64,000 nucleotides of DNA from JAMWDF01 sp964645405. Its GTDB lineage: Bacteria > Ratteibacteria > UBA8468 > B48-G9 > DSTR01. The position numbers were made by a program, and so were the translations under genes. The DNA lies in assembly GCA_964645405.1 (NCBI GenBank), contig CAZYCA010000028.1, forward strand, positions 1 to 64,000, in the 5' to 3' direction. This document shows positions 25,044 through 34,826 of the stretch, one piece after another. The notes under the pieces were generated by a model, which was given only the letters and a program-made list of their open reading frames with translations, ran no database searches and was not told where the DNA came from. Each line of letters starts with the position of its first letter. Position 1 is the stretch's first letter.

Positions 25044-26251
25044 CGGTAACCACGCCAGGCTTCAATCATTGCCTGGACATTTTGATAGGGGGTATCAGGA
25101 AAAAGAGAATCCACAGGAGAAAGGATAAATTTTTTCCTGCCCATTTTTTTCAACACTTCTTCTGTTTTTTTCTTGACTGATTTTTCATCAAGTCTATTAA
25201 GTGTCAAACTGCTACTCAGTCCACCGGCGACGCATATTCTGTTGTTGATTTTACTTTTCAAATCAACCAGGTCAAAGTTTTCCTGCTGTGGGTCAGCAAA
25301 GTAGAGAAGGTCAACTCCGGATTCAATGATGGTTTCAATTAAAGACATTACCCCTGTAGTCATCACATAACCGGCCTTCAGTCCTGCCTGGTGGACAAGG
25401 TGAGTAAATCCTTTCAGGTTGGGAATAACAAATTTCTTGATTAACTGCGGGGACCAGAAATCAGTAGAACCGTACCAGCCTCGCTGGACAATAATGTCCA
25501 CACCGCCTATCTCTATCATCATCTCTGTTCTCATCCGGTCAAATCTATAAATGGTATCCACGAGTTCCTGAAAAAAGTCTGGTTCAGTCAAAGCAGAGAC
25601 AACTGCATTCTGAACACCCATCAGCCACACAACTGCATCTAGACCGAAAGCACTCCAGCCCTGAACAGCCACAGGAACCCTGGAAGTGAATTCTCTTATC
25701 AGTTTAATTTTTTCTTTATAGCTATCTATCTCCTCTTTTGATGGGGGATAAAGAAGATATTTGATTGCTCTTAAATCTTCTGAAGAACTGACAGGAAATT
25801 TTTCACTCCGGGGAAGGTTGAAATCTTCAAAAAGTTTTGGTTTTTCTGGCTGTATAACCCAGCCCTCAAGTATTGTCTCCTCTGTTTTCCTCACCTTCTG
25901 AGTGATAACACCTTCAGGTGTTTCGTAGAAACAGCACTGCACATTCTTTTCTTCCCGGTATCTTATTTTCACATCAGGATGCATACTCCAGGGGAAGGAA
26001 ATATCAATGACATCGTCTATTCCCAAACCAAGCCATCTTTTCACCCTTTCCAGGTCGTCAAAGATATCCCAGTCATAAGGAAGGGTATGCAGATGCTCCA
26101 GCCGCATAGTATACCAGTAGGCTCTTTCTTTTCCGTTTCTTACCCATCTTAATTCTCGCGGAGGATGAAAACCAAAACACCAGGCATAAAGCGGGGTATA
26201 ATCTACATCCTTTCCTTCAATGACTGCCATAATTCTTTCTTTAGAACTCAT
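25040..26251 (-). CDS. URO-D superfamily protein (paralogue 2)
   Basis: This 403-residue URO-D-family protein begins at the ATG at 26251, which forms an ATGA overlap with the preceding gene; an in-frame start at 26290 is less likely. The family core is seen in STDFWSPQLIKKF and in SGVDLLYFADPQ. The position that carries H-x-C in methyltransferases reads GYVMTTG, so zinc ligands are lost. Heme synthesis is unlikely given the context and the missing N-terminal arginine pattern. It is one of three URO-D genes in this operon; the substrate is unknown. Confidence 0.8.
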   Translation of the reverse strand: MSSKERIMAVIEGKDVDYTPLYAWCFGFHPPRELRWVRNGKERAYWYTMRLEHLHTLPYDWDIFDDLERVKRWLGLGIDDVIDISFPWSMHPDVKIRYREEKNVQCCFYETPEGVITQKVRKTEETILEGWVIQPEKPKLFEDFNLPRSEKFPVSSSEDLRAIKYLLYPPSKEEIDSYKEKIKLIREFTSRVPVAVQGWSAFGLDAVVWLMGVQNAVVSALTEPDFFQELVDTIYRFDRMRTEMMIEIGGVDIIVQRGWYGSTDFWSPQLIKKFVIPNLKGFTHLVHQAGLKAGYVMTTGVMSLIETIIESGVDLLYFADPQQENFDLVDLKSKINNRICVAGGLSSSLTLNRLDEKSVKKKTEEVLKKMGRKKFILSPVDSLFPDTPYQNVQAMIEAWRGYR

Positions 26252-27354
26252 TCTTCTTTCTCTTTTATAAAATTCATGTTGTGAATACAATGTGCTGTTT
26301 CTATCATTGCTCTGAAGTTTTCTGGCTTTATCAGCGGATTAATTTCTGAGGACGTCCCAAGAAAGATTCCCCCTTTATCCAACGCCTGTGTCTCCTCAAT
26401 CTGTCGTTTGACCTGGCCAGTTACATCCTCAGGACTTCCTCTTTCCATCAAATCAACCCCGTCAAGTCCTCCTGCCCATATCATCTCCGGATACTGGTTT
26501 TTTAACTGGATAATATCCATACCAGCAGATGGTTCCAGGCAGTAAAAACCGTCCACACCACAGTTGATAAAATCATCTATCAGCATTTTATAGTTACCAT
26601 CAGAATGATATAAAACTTTCAACCCATAACTTTTCCATCTGGCAACCAGTTTTTTCAGCAGCGGAAAGTATTCCTTTCTCAAAAATGCAGGTGAAAATAC
26701 AGGGCCTGTCCTGGAAGCAAGGTCATCAGCAATCAGAACCACCGGAGAAAGAGTTCTGTCTGCAATGGCATCAACCATTTCTATCGCCCTTTCCGCCTTA
26801 AGGGCAAGATACTCAGAGACAGTATCAGGCTGGCTGTAGTAGAGATAGGTAAAAGGTTCTATCAGTCCGTAGTTCCAGCAACCACATATCCCTATATTCA
26901 CAGGATAGGCACAGATAACAGTATCATCACCAATCATCTTCTGAATATCTGTAATCCATTTCTTATATTTTTCTCTCTCCTTATCCTTATCTAACCTTTC
27001 TCTTCTTATTCCCTCCATTTCTTTAGAAAATAACTCTTTTAGCCTTCCTTCATCCATATCAGCTGGTTTAATAACCCAGGAGGTCCAATTGTCATCCTGA
27101 TGTATAGCTCCATATTCATCAATCCATCTTTTTGTTCCTCCTGGCTCACATGGCGGGAAACACATATCCAGTGTCTTCCTTATGACCTCACAGATATCCT
27201 TTAGACTATAGTTAAACCCTTCTATCTTTTTCCCTGTATAAAAAGAGAGAACACCAGGATTATAACTTACCTGGTCATGGATGGCGATTCTGTCCACTGG
27301 CTGAAGATGAAGTGTCCTTTCTACTCTCTCCTTCTTTGTTAATGCATCTTTCAT
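26248..27354 (-). CDS. URO-D superfamily protein (paralogue 3)
   Basis: This 368-residue URO-D-family protein starts KKERVERTLHLQPVDR, the typical family opening. The metal-motif position reads YHSDGN, keeping the His but replacing Cys with Asp, then CGVDGFYCLEP. The ending, WAGGLDGVDLMERG, matches the GNVDP-like block of the family. It overlaps its downstream neighbour by four bases and follows the toroid gene by two, so translation is coupled. The H-x-D form could bind a metal other than zinc or none. Confidence 0.8.
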   Translation of the reverse strand: MKDALTKKERVERTLHLQPVDRIAIHDQVSYNPGVLSFYTGKKIEGFNYSLKDICEVIRKTLDMCFPPCEPGGTKRWIDEYGAIHQDDNWTSWVIKPADMDEGRLKELFSKEMEGIRRERLDKDKEREKYKKWITDIQKMIGDDTVICAYPVNIGICGCWNYGLIEPFTYLYYSQPDTVSEYLALKAERAIEMVDAIADRTLSPVVLIADDLASRTGPVFSPAFLRKEYFPLLKKLVARWKSYGLKVLYHSDGNYKMLIDDFINCGVDGFYCLEPSAGMDIIQLKNQYPEMIWAGGLDGVDLMERGSPEDVTGQVKRQIEETQALDKGGIFLGTSSEINPLIKPENFRAMIETAHCIHNMNFIKEKEE

Positions 27355-27356
27355 AT

Positions 27357-28451
27357 TTATCTCCAGAACTGATATCCGGGACAGTCTGTAAGATGCCAGT
27401 GAAATCTTCCCCTTTCTGTCTCCGGTAGAACTCTTGAGGCAATAGCAAGAGATAACGTCCTGAACCAGGTGGCAAACATACAGGATTCATCAGGAGAAGA
27501 AGTCATCTCTCTATGCCCGTAAACAAAAGGTTTTCCCCTGAAAAATACAAAACCACCATCAGAATTCTGATGGGAAAGTACATTTTCTACTGCTTTTTCT
27601 AGGGAAATCTTTATATCCTGCTTTCTGTAATCTGTCTGAAAACTCAACCGGACAAGTGGGTCTATACAGTCAATGTCCTGGCAGGCAGAACTTACAGCAT
27701 GGTGCGGACCAGTAAAACCACCTTTTTCATTCTGCAGGGATAAAATCCTGTCAATAATCACCTGCTTATGTTTTAGTTCTACCCGGTCATAGAAGAAAAG
27801 AAGGTACTCATGATACCCTCCCATCATGACCTCAGAGACAGCCAGTTTGTCGTTTACATCTATATTTTCTGGTCCCCAGGCACCATAAACCGGGTTCTGT
27901 TTTGCTTGCAGCCACTCCAGCATAACCTCAATTGCCTTAGACGCCTTTTTATCATTTTGAAAGTCCCTGGCATATTGAAGCAGTTGCCCGTAATTTAAGA
28001 TTTCGTTTCCTGCGTTGTTTGAGGCAGAAGGTGTGGACCAGTCTCTTTCCTCAAGCCATTCAATCACAAAGTCAGGATGATAAAAAGGCTTTAAAAATGT
28101 AAATTCCTTTTCCGCAACTGAGCCCAGACAACTCAGGGCAATAACAGCATGGCAGGTAAGATGTCTGAAGCCCCACCAGTCATCGTTAATATACGGGGAA
28201 TCAGAGACAGCAGGGTCTTTGAATAAACCATCATCTGCCTGGAAGGAATTTATAAAAAAAGCCCACTCTTTCTTGTCTTCAGTAAGCTCATCATAAAGAT
28301 ACCTTGTCATCACAGCATAGCATGTGGCATAAAGAACACCCTTTCTGGTGGAACGACTGTAGCGGTAATGAAAACAATCCTTTCCTGAACGCATACTTTC
28401 TATATATTTTAGCGTCTTTTTTCTTACCGTTTCCCAATCCGGGCAGCTCAT
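27357..28451 (-). CDS. Alpha/alpha-toroid (prenyltransferase/squalene-cyclase-like) protein
   Basis: This 364-residue, wholly alpha-helical protein has repeated LQNEKGGF- and HQNSDGGF-type turns, the QxxDGGF-like repeats of the terpenoid cyclase/prenyltransferase toroid fold. It lacks a DxDD cyclase motif and export signal, so terpene cyclisation is not supported. A polysaccharide-lyase or glycosidase with the same toroid is possible but no catalytic pair is evident. It sits between two URO-D genes with a four-base overlap and a two-base gap. I do not know the substrate; the fixed neighbourhood suggests a shared pathway. Confidence 0.6.
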   Translation of the reverse strand: MSCPDWETVRKKTLKYIESMRSGKDCFHYRYSRSTRKGVLYATCYAVMTRYLYDELTEDKKEWAFFINSFQADDGLFKDPAVSDSPYINDDWWGFRHLTCHAVIALSCLGSVAEKEFTFLKPFYHPDFVIEWLEERDWSTPSASNNAGNEILNYGQLLQYARDFQNDKKASKAIEVMLEWLQAKQNPVYGAWGPENIDVNDKLAVSEVMMGGYHEYLLFFYDRVELKHKQVIIDRILSLQNEKGGFTGPHHAVSSACQDIDCIDPLVRLSFQTDYRKQDIKISLEKAVENVLSHQNSDGGFVFFRGKPFVYGHREMTSSPDESCMFATWFRTLSLAIASRVLPETERGRFHWHLTDCPGYQFWR

Positions 28452-29572
28452 GCTTTTCCTTCTTCCCGGGCTATCTCCAGAAACCGTAAGACCCGTTTCC
28501 AGGACGTAGCAGGAGTGATAGGACTGCCAGTAGAGATGATAAATCCTCTTGCTTTTCTGCCTGCTTCTACCTGCCGTTTTACTTCCTTTTCCAGTTCTTC
28601 CTCTGTTCCGTTCTGTAAAATCCTGATAGGGTCTATGTTTCCGAAAAGGCTTATTTTCTTACCAATAAGTTCTGCAATTTTACCGATGTCGTTAGTATAT
28701 CCTTTCATACTTGTTTCCACAGAAAGACCATCAGCCCCTGCCTCCACAATAAGGTCCAGTCGGTCCATCACCCCGCCGAAATAAATAAGTATGGCTTTGT
28801 GATTAAAATGATGTATTGTTTCCACCATCTTTTTTGTACAGGGAAAGACAAATCTTTCATAGTGTTTCCTGGAAACAATATCAGAGTAAGCCATAGCATC
28901 ATCAATATAAATGGCATCTGCCCCGCACAGCGATGCTGCTTTGATATTTTCCACAGCCTGTTCCATCAGTTTGTTACTCAAATAATCTATCAGGAAGGGT
29001 TTCTCCAGCAGCATCAGCAGAGTATTTGTCTGTCCAAGATAACGGTGGCACTCCCAGAGTATCCCGGTCACCCCACCAGCAATAATGGCGTATGTTTTAC
29101 CTAATTTCTCCACCACTATCCTGACGTAATCGTATCTTTCCTTCATTTCCTCTGCCTTTACTATTTTTATCTTTTTCACATCTTCCTTATCAAAAACAGT
29201 CTGTTTTTCATTTGCAGTGTAAGTAAACGGGTGCGCTCCGGTAGGACGCAAAAGATCATCGGTGTTTCTCTTTCTATCGTGCCTCACTATTTTCCCCTCC
29301 CGGAGCAAAAAATAAGTATTCTTTCGCACCTGACGGGGTACTGCCCCATGCGGTATTAGCATTTCCCAGGGAACTTTTTTTATCAGGGAATGATAGGTGG
29401 AAAAGTATTGCTCCGGCTGGCTATACAACCATCTGTACAACTCCAGCCATGTTTTACCGGTTAGTTCCGCAAAGTGGTCACAATAATAAAGGTCGTTGTA
29501 CAAAACAGTAACAGGCATCCGGTCAACCGGCTTGCCTTCCAGGGCATTTTTGACTCTTTCTTTAGGTGTCAC
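28448..29572 (-). CDS. URO-D superfamily protein (paralogue 4)
   Basis: This 374-residue URO-D-family protein opens TPKERVKNALEGKPVDR and ends with GNIDPIRILQNGT and ISTGSPITPATSW, the blocks conserved in the methyltransferase-like branch. In methyltransferases the last segment usually ends in a Cys-containing zinc motif; here it is Gly-Ser-Pro. The mid-chain position reads LIYFGG, without His or Cys. It overlaps the preceding GH2 frame by 11 bases and the toroid gene by four. It is the most methyltransferase-like of the three in overall blocks yet lacks the metal ligands. Confidence 0.82.
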   Translation of the reverse strand: MTPKERVKNALEGKPVDRMPVTVLYNDLYYCDHFAELTGKTWLELYRWLYSQPEQYFSTYHSLIKKVPWEMLIPHGAVPRQVRKNTYFLLREGKIVRHDRKRNTDDLLRPTGAHPFTYTANEKQTVFDKEDVKKIKIVKAEEMKERYDYVRIVVEKLGKTYAIIAGGVTGILWECHRYLGQTNTLLMLLEKPFLIDYLSNKLMEQAVENIKAASLCGADAIYIDDAMAYSDIVSRKHYERFVFPCTKKMVETIHHFNHKAILIYFGGVMDRLDLIVEAGADGLSVETSMKGYTNDIGKIAELIGKKISLFGNIDPIRILQNGTEEELEKEVKRQVEAGRKARGFIISTGSPITPATSWKRVLRFLEIAREEGKA

Positions 29573-31254
29573 CGCGTTTACTCTTATAGATTGCTCTCAG
29601 AGTAAAAAATGGTTTTTTGAGCCTGCGGTCATAAGTGACAAGACCTTTATAGTTCATCCCGTCCCAGTATTTGTTGATATATTTACTCGGGTCTTTATAA
29701 TCACTGAAACAGAAAGGGAATGTTCCGCAGACAGGATATTTTTTGAATACCTCAAAACTTTTCTTCAGGAATCTGGCAGAGTAATCCTCTGACCATAACC
29801 GGCAACTTCTGGAAATATATCCTGGTATGGCATCGGCACCAAACTCACTTATTACCAGTGGCTTTTTATACCTTCCTGTCAGTTCCTTTAACTTTTCTTT
29901 TAGTTTCTCCAGATTTATTTTTTTCACTTTTTCCCCTTTATCTATCACATCATACCAGCCCCAGTATTCGTTCACCCCAACAATATCAACCATCTTGCCT
30001 ACCCTGCCCACCCTTCCGTATAAAGAAGCATAAGCCAGCAATTTATCATCCATTTCTCGCGCCTTCTGGCAGATTTTCCTGAAAAATCTTTCTGCTGCTA
30101 AACTTTCAGTTTCACATTCATTGCCTATACCATAGATTACCACCGCAGGATGGTTTCTTGACTGTCTTATCATCTCTTCCATCATTCTTAAGGCAAGCTT
30201 CTGGTAGGACTTATCAGAAAAAACTGTTTTCCCTTTTCCCTTTTCGGGGCTGAGGCAATAAACAGGGATATCAATCCAGACCATCAAACCCTGCCTATCA
30301 CATTCAGAAAGAAACTCCTCAGGAAAAGGGAAATGGCTTCTGATGATGTTAACGCCCAGTTCTTTTAACAGAAAGATATCCTTCTGATACTGCCTTTTTT
30401 TCATCACCAGTCCATGAGCAGGACTGTCATAAAGATAATTGAGACCCTTTAAGAAAATCTTTTTGCCGTTGAGGAAAAGTTGACGCCCCTTTGCTACCAG
30501 GGAACGGAATCCCACTGGCACAATTTTTTTCTCCAGGAGGATTCCTTCTGAAAGAAGAGATATTTCTGCAGAGTAGAAAGCAGGATTTTCCCCGGACCAG
30601 CTTTTAACATTCGGGATTTTAACTTCTACCTTCAAAAAATTTCTCACCTTCTCCAGTCTTTTTGTTACATCAGCACATCTGATTTCTACCTGAAAGTAAT
30701 TTCTGCTGCTGGAGACAATTTTCCCGTTGATAGAAAGAAGACCGTTATGTTTTGCCTGAACTGTTAAATCAGCCAGATAAGTATCCGGATAAAGTTCCAG
30801 ACTTACCTGCCTGTGGATGCCACCGTAATTAAACCATCCTAAAACAGCTGGAAGTTTTATCAGGTGCGAACGGTTGTCTACCTTAACTGCCAGAGTATTT
30901 TTCCCTTCTTTCAGCAGGGAAGAAACATCTACAGAAAACCCTGTATATCCCCCTTCGTGTTCACCTGCCAGCTTGCCATTAAGAAAAACCTCACACCGGT
31001 AGTTTATCCCCCCCCAACCTTAAGACAGCAGTTTTCTCCCCTATCTTTTGGTGGTAATCAAAATCACGGACATACCAGCTTACTCCTTCGTAAAGGCTGT
31101 ATTTGTCTCCGTATAAATTCCAGACCCCAGGGACAACTACCTTGTCCCATTTTGACCTGTCCCATTCTGGTGAGGCATAAGCTGGAGACTTATGGTATTT
31201 CGGGTCAAGATCAGCGACAAAATCCCAGATTCCGCCAAGGTCAATTTTCCTCAT
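29562..31254 (-). pseudogene. GH2 beta-glucuronidase/galactosidase-like gene with a frameshift in a G8 run
   Basis: Two frames together make one glycoside hydrolase family 2 protein of about 563 residues. The N-terminal part (31254 to about 31016) has WDFVADLDP and ends in LRLGG at a run of eight G on the minus strand (31008-31015). Removing one G continues as INYRCEVFLNGKLAGEHEGG, the family's sugar-binding block, then the barrel with acid/base Glu in GIGNECETES and nucleophile Glu in VISEFGAD. As given, translation stops at 30991. An assembly or sequencing error, a real mutation or a phase-variable run are all possible. The catalytic half would otherwise be complete. Confidence 0.8.
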
Positions 31255-31258
31255 TTTT

Positions 31259-33556
31259 TTACCTGTCAATCAAAAGATATAGGGTTAATACCTGCCAGGC
31301 ATCTATAGAACAACACCCTTTTATCTGGTTTAATTTTTCTTCTGTCAGGTTACTCAGGAAAACCTCAACCTTCTTAAACTGCGGAAATTTTAAATGGAAA
31401 GATGTTTTCTTGCCTTCACATTCTTTAATCCTTAAAACAAAGCCCTTTTTATCCTCTGATTTTTTGAAGCTTATCAGGGACAAATTCTTTCTGTCAATTT
31501 TTATATAATCTTTCCTCAACCGGTAAAGGAAAGGCATTAACAGACAGGTAGAAAAATTTTCGGCAGAAGAATTAGTTATCTTCCTGGCGGAGGTAATGAA
31601 ATAACGGAAACTTATCCTGCCTTCCTGATATGCCCTGAAGTTTGTGTACCAGTAGTTATTCATCACATATGAGAAAATTGTTCCGTTTTCTACGAGCAGT
31701 TTTTTAAGCCATTTTCCTGTATTTATATCTGCTATCTGAATTAAAGGGGCATCAGGGCTTACAAAACAAACTTCTTTCTTCTCATCACAAATAACTACCC
31801 AGTCTTCAATGGAGTAGTAGTCACGGCAGCTTCCCGAAAGTTGCTGAGTTTCCGGTTCAAATACTGCCTTGCCCGGTCCGCATATCCTCACAGAAGGCCT
31901 TCTAAAATTAAAAGGAAAAGCAAAGTAAAGTCCTTCTGGTTCTATGACGGCATTTTTACTGATAGTATTGGTAATCTCTATTTTCTTAGACAAATGAGGA
32001 AGGTTGATTTCCGAGATGATTTGACTGCAGCCTTTTCCTTCAAATCTGAGAATACATCTTTCCCTTTTTTCCTCTCTGTAAATCTCCAGTGATTTGAAAA
32101 CTGGCTTATATCTGATAAACTGTGCCTCCTTTCTTTTTCTCCCTGCTGCCCAGAGCGGTTCTTCTGAATGCTCCTTCCAGATTGCTTCCCTTTCTGCAGG
32201 TCGGTTTATGTTTTCGTAAATGTATTGATTAAAACTGTAAAAAGCCGTGCTGTCTACAAGTTCTTCCTTCAACTGCCTGTCATAAATACTTTCTATTCTT
32301 CCGGTTTTCAGGTTAAATTTTATTCTGTAAAAGTCATTTTCCATTGTATCTGTTTCTATCTTTTGTTTTCTCCGGTCTTCTTTTTCTCCCTGGCATACCA
32401 CGGCAAAAAATTTCTCCCCATCATTTATCAGTCTCTGGTTTTCAATATCTGCCTGATAGACAAAACCGGACTTTATTGCCCACTGTTTGAGTGTGGATGC
32501 AGAGAATGGCCTGGAGACGCTTTCGCTTGCTCCGAATGTATGCTCCGCAAAAAAGAAAAGATTTCTCCAGATGTCTCTTATTCTTTCCGCAGGGTATCTT
32601 TTTCCCTTCAGATTAAGAAGTGACCAGAGACACTCATTCTCTATTATCCTTCTGCGGTTATTCAGACAGAGCAAGGTTTCTAAGGCGCAGGAACCATTCC
32701 CATCAGCCCACCAGTCAGGCCAGGAAAGTTTATATACAGGAAATCTTTGCTCATATCTATCTTTCATGTACTCAAAAAACATAGAAGGTGTAGCAATAAC
32801 AATCTCCGGATTTTTCTCTTTTTCATTCCAGGTGCGGACAGTATCGCATATTTTCAGAAGTGGTGGCTGGTTATCCATGGCTATTTGAAGACAGATAGCA
32901 TCATACGGATAATCCTGCTCTATTTCTTTCAGGTGTTCTGGTAAAAGTTCCTTTAGCTTTTTGTATGATTCTCCAAAACCAAGGTGTAAACCTTCTGCGT
33001 ACCATAACTTTCTGCCAGCATTCCAGACTAAAAGTTTACTGCCGCAAGGTCCCTGCCACCAGAAAGGTCTTTCCACCTCCGGGGCAAAACCTCTTATCTC
33101 ACTGGTAGCCATCAAGAGATAACTGATACCCAGTTTATTCAGAAGACCTGGTATGTTCCAGGAAAGCCCGTTGACATCGCAGTTTGTGGCACAGATTACT
33201 TTTATTCTGTATCTCGCCCTCAGTTTCTTAAGAAAGTAGAAACTGCGAATGAGCATTTCCAGAGAGTAAAGATCTGTAAGATTGAGGTAAAGACCGGTAA
33301 CTTCTATCTGCCCTTTTGTCCACCATTTCCTGAAATCCTTTATCTTCTCCGCTCTTATCTGAAAGTAGTGTTCCACCTGCCAGAGTACTTCACAGGTCCA
33401 CCTGAATCTGGAATTTTCTGGATAAATTTTTGTTTTCTCGCAGTAGTTTAAAGCATCATCAAGGAATTTCAGGTGGCTGCGGAAAACATTTTCCTGGATA
33501 TCCGTATAACCAATGTCAGTGTGAGTATGGTGAACGAGAAAGATTTTTTTAATCAA
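31259..33556 (-). CDS. Alpha-mannosidase-like protein (GH38 N-domain type)
   Basis: This 765-residue protein opens KKIFLVHHTHTDIGYTD, the HxHxD metal-binding start of GH38-type enzymes. NCDVNGLSW contains the Asp at the nucleophile position and the DVNG form seen in the DUF5054-like branch. A long C-terminal beta domain follows. The start is taken as TTG at 33556, about ten bases after AGGTG; the frame is open to 33796 but the extra 80 residues overlap the oxidoreductase gene and look non-native. It has no export signal. Release of an alpha-linked sugar inside the cell is expected; the exact sugar is unknown. Confidence 0.8.
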   Translation of the reverse strand: MIKKIFLVHHTHTDIGYTDIQENVFRSHLKFLDDALNYCEKTKIYPENSRFRWTCEVLWQVEHYFQIRAEKIKDFRKWWTKGQIEVTGLYLNLTDLYSLEMLIRSFYFLKKLRARYRIKVICATNCDVNGLSWNIPGLLNKLGISYLLMATSEIRGFAPEVERPFWWQGPCGSKLLVWNAGRKLWYAEGLHLGFGESYKKLKELLPEHLKEIEQDYPYDAICLQIAMDNQPPLLKICDTVRTWNEKEKNPEIVIATPSMFFEYMKDRYEQRFPVYKLSWPDWWADGNGSCALETLLCLNNRRRIIENECLWSLLNLKGKRYPAERIRDIWRNLFFFAEHTFGASESVSRPFSASTLKQWAIKSGFVYQADIENQRLINDGEKFFAVVCQGEKEDRRKQKIETDTMENDFYRIKFNLKTGRIESIYDRQLKEELVDSTAFYSFNQYIYENINRPAEREAIWKEHSEEPLWAAGRKRKEAQFIRYKPVFKSLEIYREEKRERCILRFEGKGCSQIISEINLPHLSKKIEITNTISKNAVIEPEGLYFAFPFNFRRPSVRICGPGKAVFEPETQQLSGSCRDYYSIEDWVVICDEKKEVCFVSPDAPLIQIADINTGKWLKKLLVENGTIFSYVMNNYWYTNFRAYQEGRISFRYFITSARKITNSSAENFSTCLLMPFLYRLRKDYIKIDRKNLSLISFKKSEDKKGFVLRIKECEGKKTSFHLKFPQFKKVEVFLSNLTEEKLNQIKGCCSIDAWQVLTLYLLIDR

Positions 33557-33570
33557 ATAAAATGTTTCAC

Positions 33571-34800
33571 CTACCCCAGAAAAACACCCTGTTTTTTCAG
33601 GCTGGCCTGTATTTTCTGGTAAGGAACCTTTTCGGGTTGCATTTTTTTTCTGACTGCGACCGCAGCAGCTACTCCAGCAGCCTGGCCTGTTGCCAGACAG
33701 GGTGCTATAAGGCGCATGGTATTGGCAGCCGCATAATCCGCAGAGATGCACCTGCCAGCAACTAAAATTCCCTCCAGGTTCTCCGGGATTAAACACCGGT
33801 AAGGAATATCATAATCCAGACCTTTTATTGGGTAGAGTTGATAGTTAGAACTCAGGTAAGCACCCAGCCTGGCAATAGAATCTTCAAAGTGCCGGCTGCT
33901 TCTTAAATCTTCATCAGTAAGAATATATCTGCCACCAATCCTGCGACTCTGACGCACACCTAATTGAGGTGCTGTTTCTCTGATTCTGGCTTTCTCCCAG
34001 CCAGGAAGGCTCTTTTTCAGAAAATAAAGAGAGGAAAAGTATCCGCGGCGAAGTTTTATTTCTGCCTGGCTTAACGCCGCAGCATCAGTAATATCAATTC
34101 CCTTCAGGTAGCGCGTCTGGTTGGGCAGCCTTCCGTCGTTCAAAGAAGATGCCTGGCTAATAATTTCCTGGTAAAGTGCTGGTTCTTTTTCCGCAAAGGA
34201 TTTAACCCTGGTCTCATCCACTCCTTCTACCACCACTGGCAGACTAACATCGTGGGTCTGGTTGTCACAGTGGCAGCCAGCACGAGAGGCAATATCAGCA
34301 TCAGCTGTACAATCAATCACCACCTCTGCCAGAATCGCTTTCCTGCCACTTTTACTTTCCGTAAAAATACCACCGACCCGATTTCCTTCCAGGAGGGGAT
34401 AGCACGCCAGAGTATGGAGAAGTATCTCCCCTGCCGCTTGTTCTATCATTTCTGCTGCCTGCCATTTAAAAACCTCTGCGTCAACAACATAGTCTCCACA
34501 TTCCGTACAACTTTTTACTGCCTGGAAACTTTCCATACGGTCTTTAATATCCTTCACGATACCCTTTGCTTTCGGCTGGTAACCATCACCCACACCCAGA
34601 ATCCAGACAACATAAGAACCAGTAATCATGCCGCCAAGATAGCCATATCTTTCCACCAGTAATGTTCTTGCTCCCTCCCGGGCAGAAGCGATGGCTGCAG
34701 CTATACCAGCTGGTCCTCCACCAGCCACCAGAACATCCACCTTTCTGAAAACAGAAATTTTTCTCTCTGGTTCAACTACATAGTTTTTGTTTTTCTCCAT
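33571..34800 (-). CDS. FAD-dependent oxidoreductase (FAD_oxidored type)
   Basis: This 409-residue protein carries the dinucleotide motif VAGGGPAGIAAAIASARE, then VERYGYLGGM and a C-terminal GILVAGRCISADYAA block, typical of the glucose-inhibited-division/fumarate-reductase-like FAD proteins common in sugar operons. The ATG at 34800 is chosen over an in-frame start at 34872 because the latter lies inside the upstream gene and adds an unlike hydrophobic tail. No ribosome-binding site is present; a TAGAAT box seven bases upstream suggests a leaderless transcript. It is the first gene of the operon reading to 23634. Oxidation of a sugar or sugar lactone is plausible. Confidence 0.8.
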   Translation of the reverse strand: MEKNKNYVVEPERKISVFRKVDVLVAGGGPAGIAAAIASAREGARTLLVERYGYLGGMITGSYVVWILGVGDGYQPKAKGIVKDIKDRMESFQAVKSCTECGDYVVDAEVFKWQAAEMIEQAAGEILLHTLACYPLLEGNRVGGIFTESKSGRKAILAEVVIDCTADADIASRAGCHCDNQTHDVSLPVVVEGVDETRVKSFAEKEPALYQEIISQASSLNDGRLPNQTRYLKGIDITDAAALSQAEIKLRRGYFSSLYFLKKSLPGWEKARIRETAPQLGVRQSRRIGGRYILTDEDLRSSRHFEDSIARLGAYLSSNYQLYPIKGLDYDIPYRCLIPENLEGILVAGRCISADYAAANTMRLIAPCLATGQAAGVAAAVAVRKKMQPEKVPYQKIQASLKKQGVFLG

Positions 34801-34807
34801 GGTTACT

Positions 34808-34813
34808 ATTCTA
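34808..34813 (-). promoter_or_regulatory. Possible -10 box, leaderless start of the FAD/GH operon
   Basis: On the minus strand TAGAAT lies seven bases before the ATG at 34800 and no purine-rich ribosome-binding site is present, so transcription would begin at or next to the start codon. The -35 is weak. A similar layout occurs at 35473-35478. Confidence 0.35.
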
Positions 34814-34826
34814 TCACAAAAATAAG

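Noticed and set aside
25040..29572. URO-D genes as heme biosynthesis hemE
   Set aside because: There are several divergent copies in sugar operons with no other heme genes, which fits the methyltransferase-like or unknown branches instead.
30864..31508. Plus-strand frame of 214 codons
   Set aside because: It is opposite the GH2 frameshift region and the GH38 gene end and has low-complexity composition typical of a shadow frame.
33557..33796. 80-codon extension of the GH38 protein
   Set aside because: It is cysteine-rich, unlike the family and antiphase within the oxidoreductase gene; TTG 33556 has a better ribosome-binding site.
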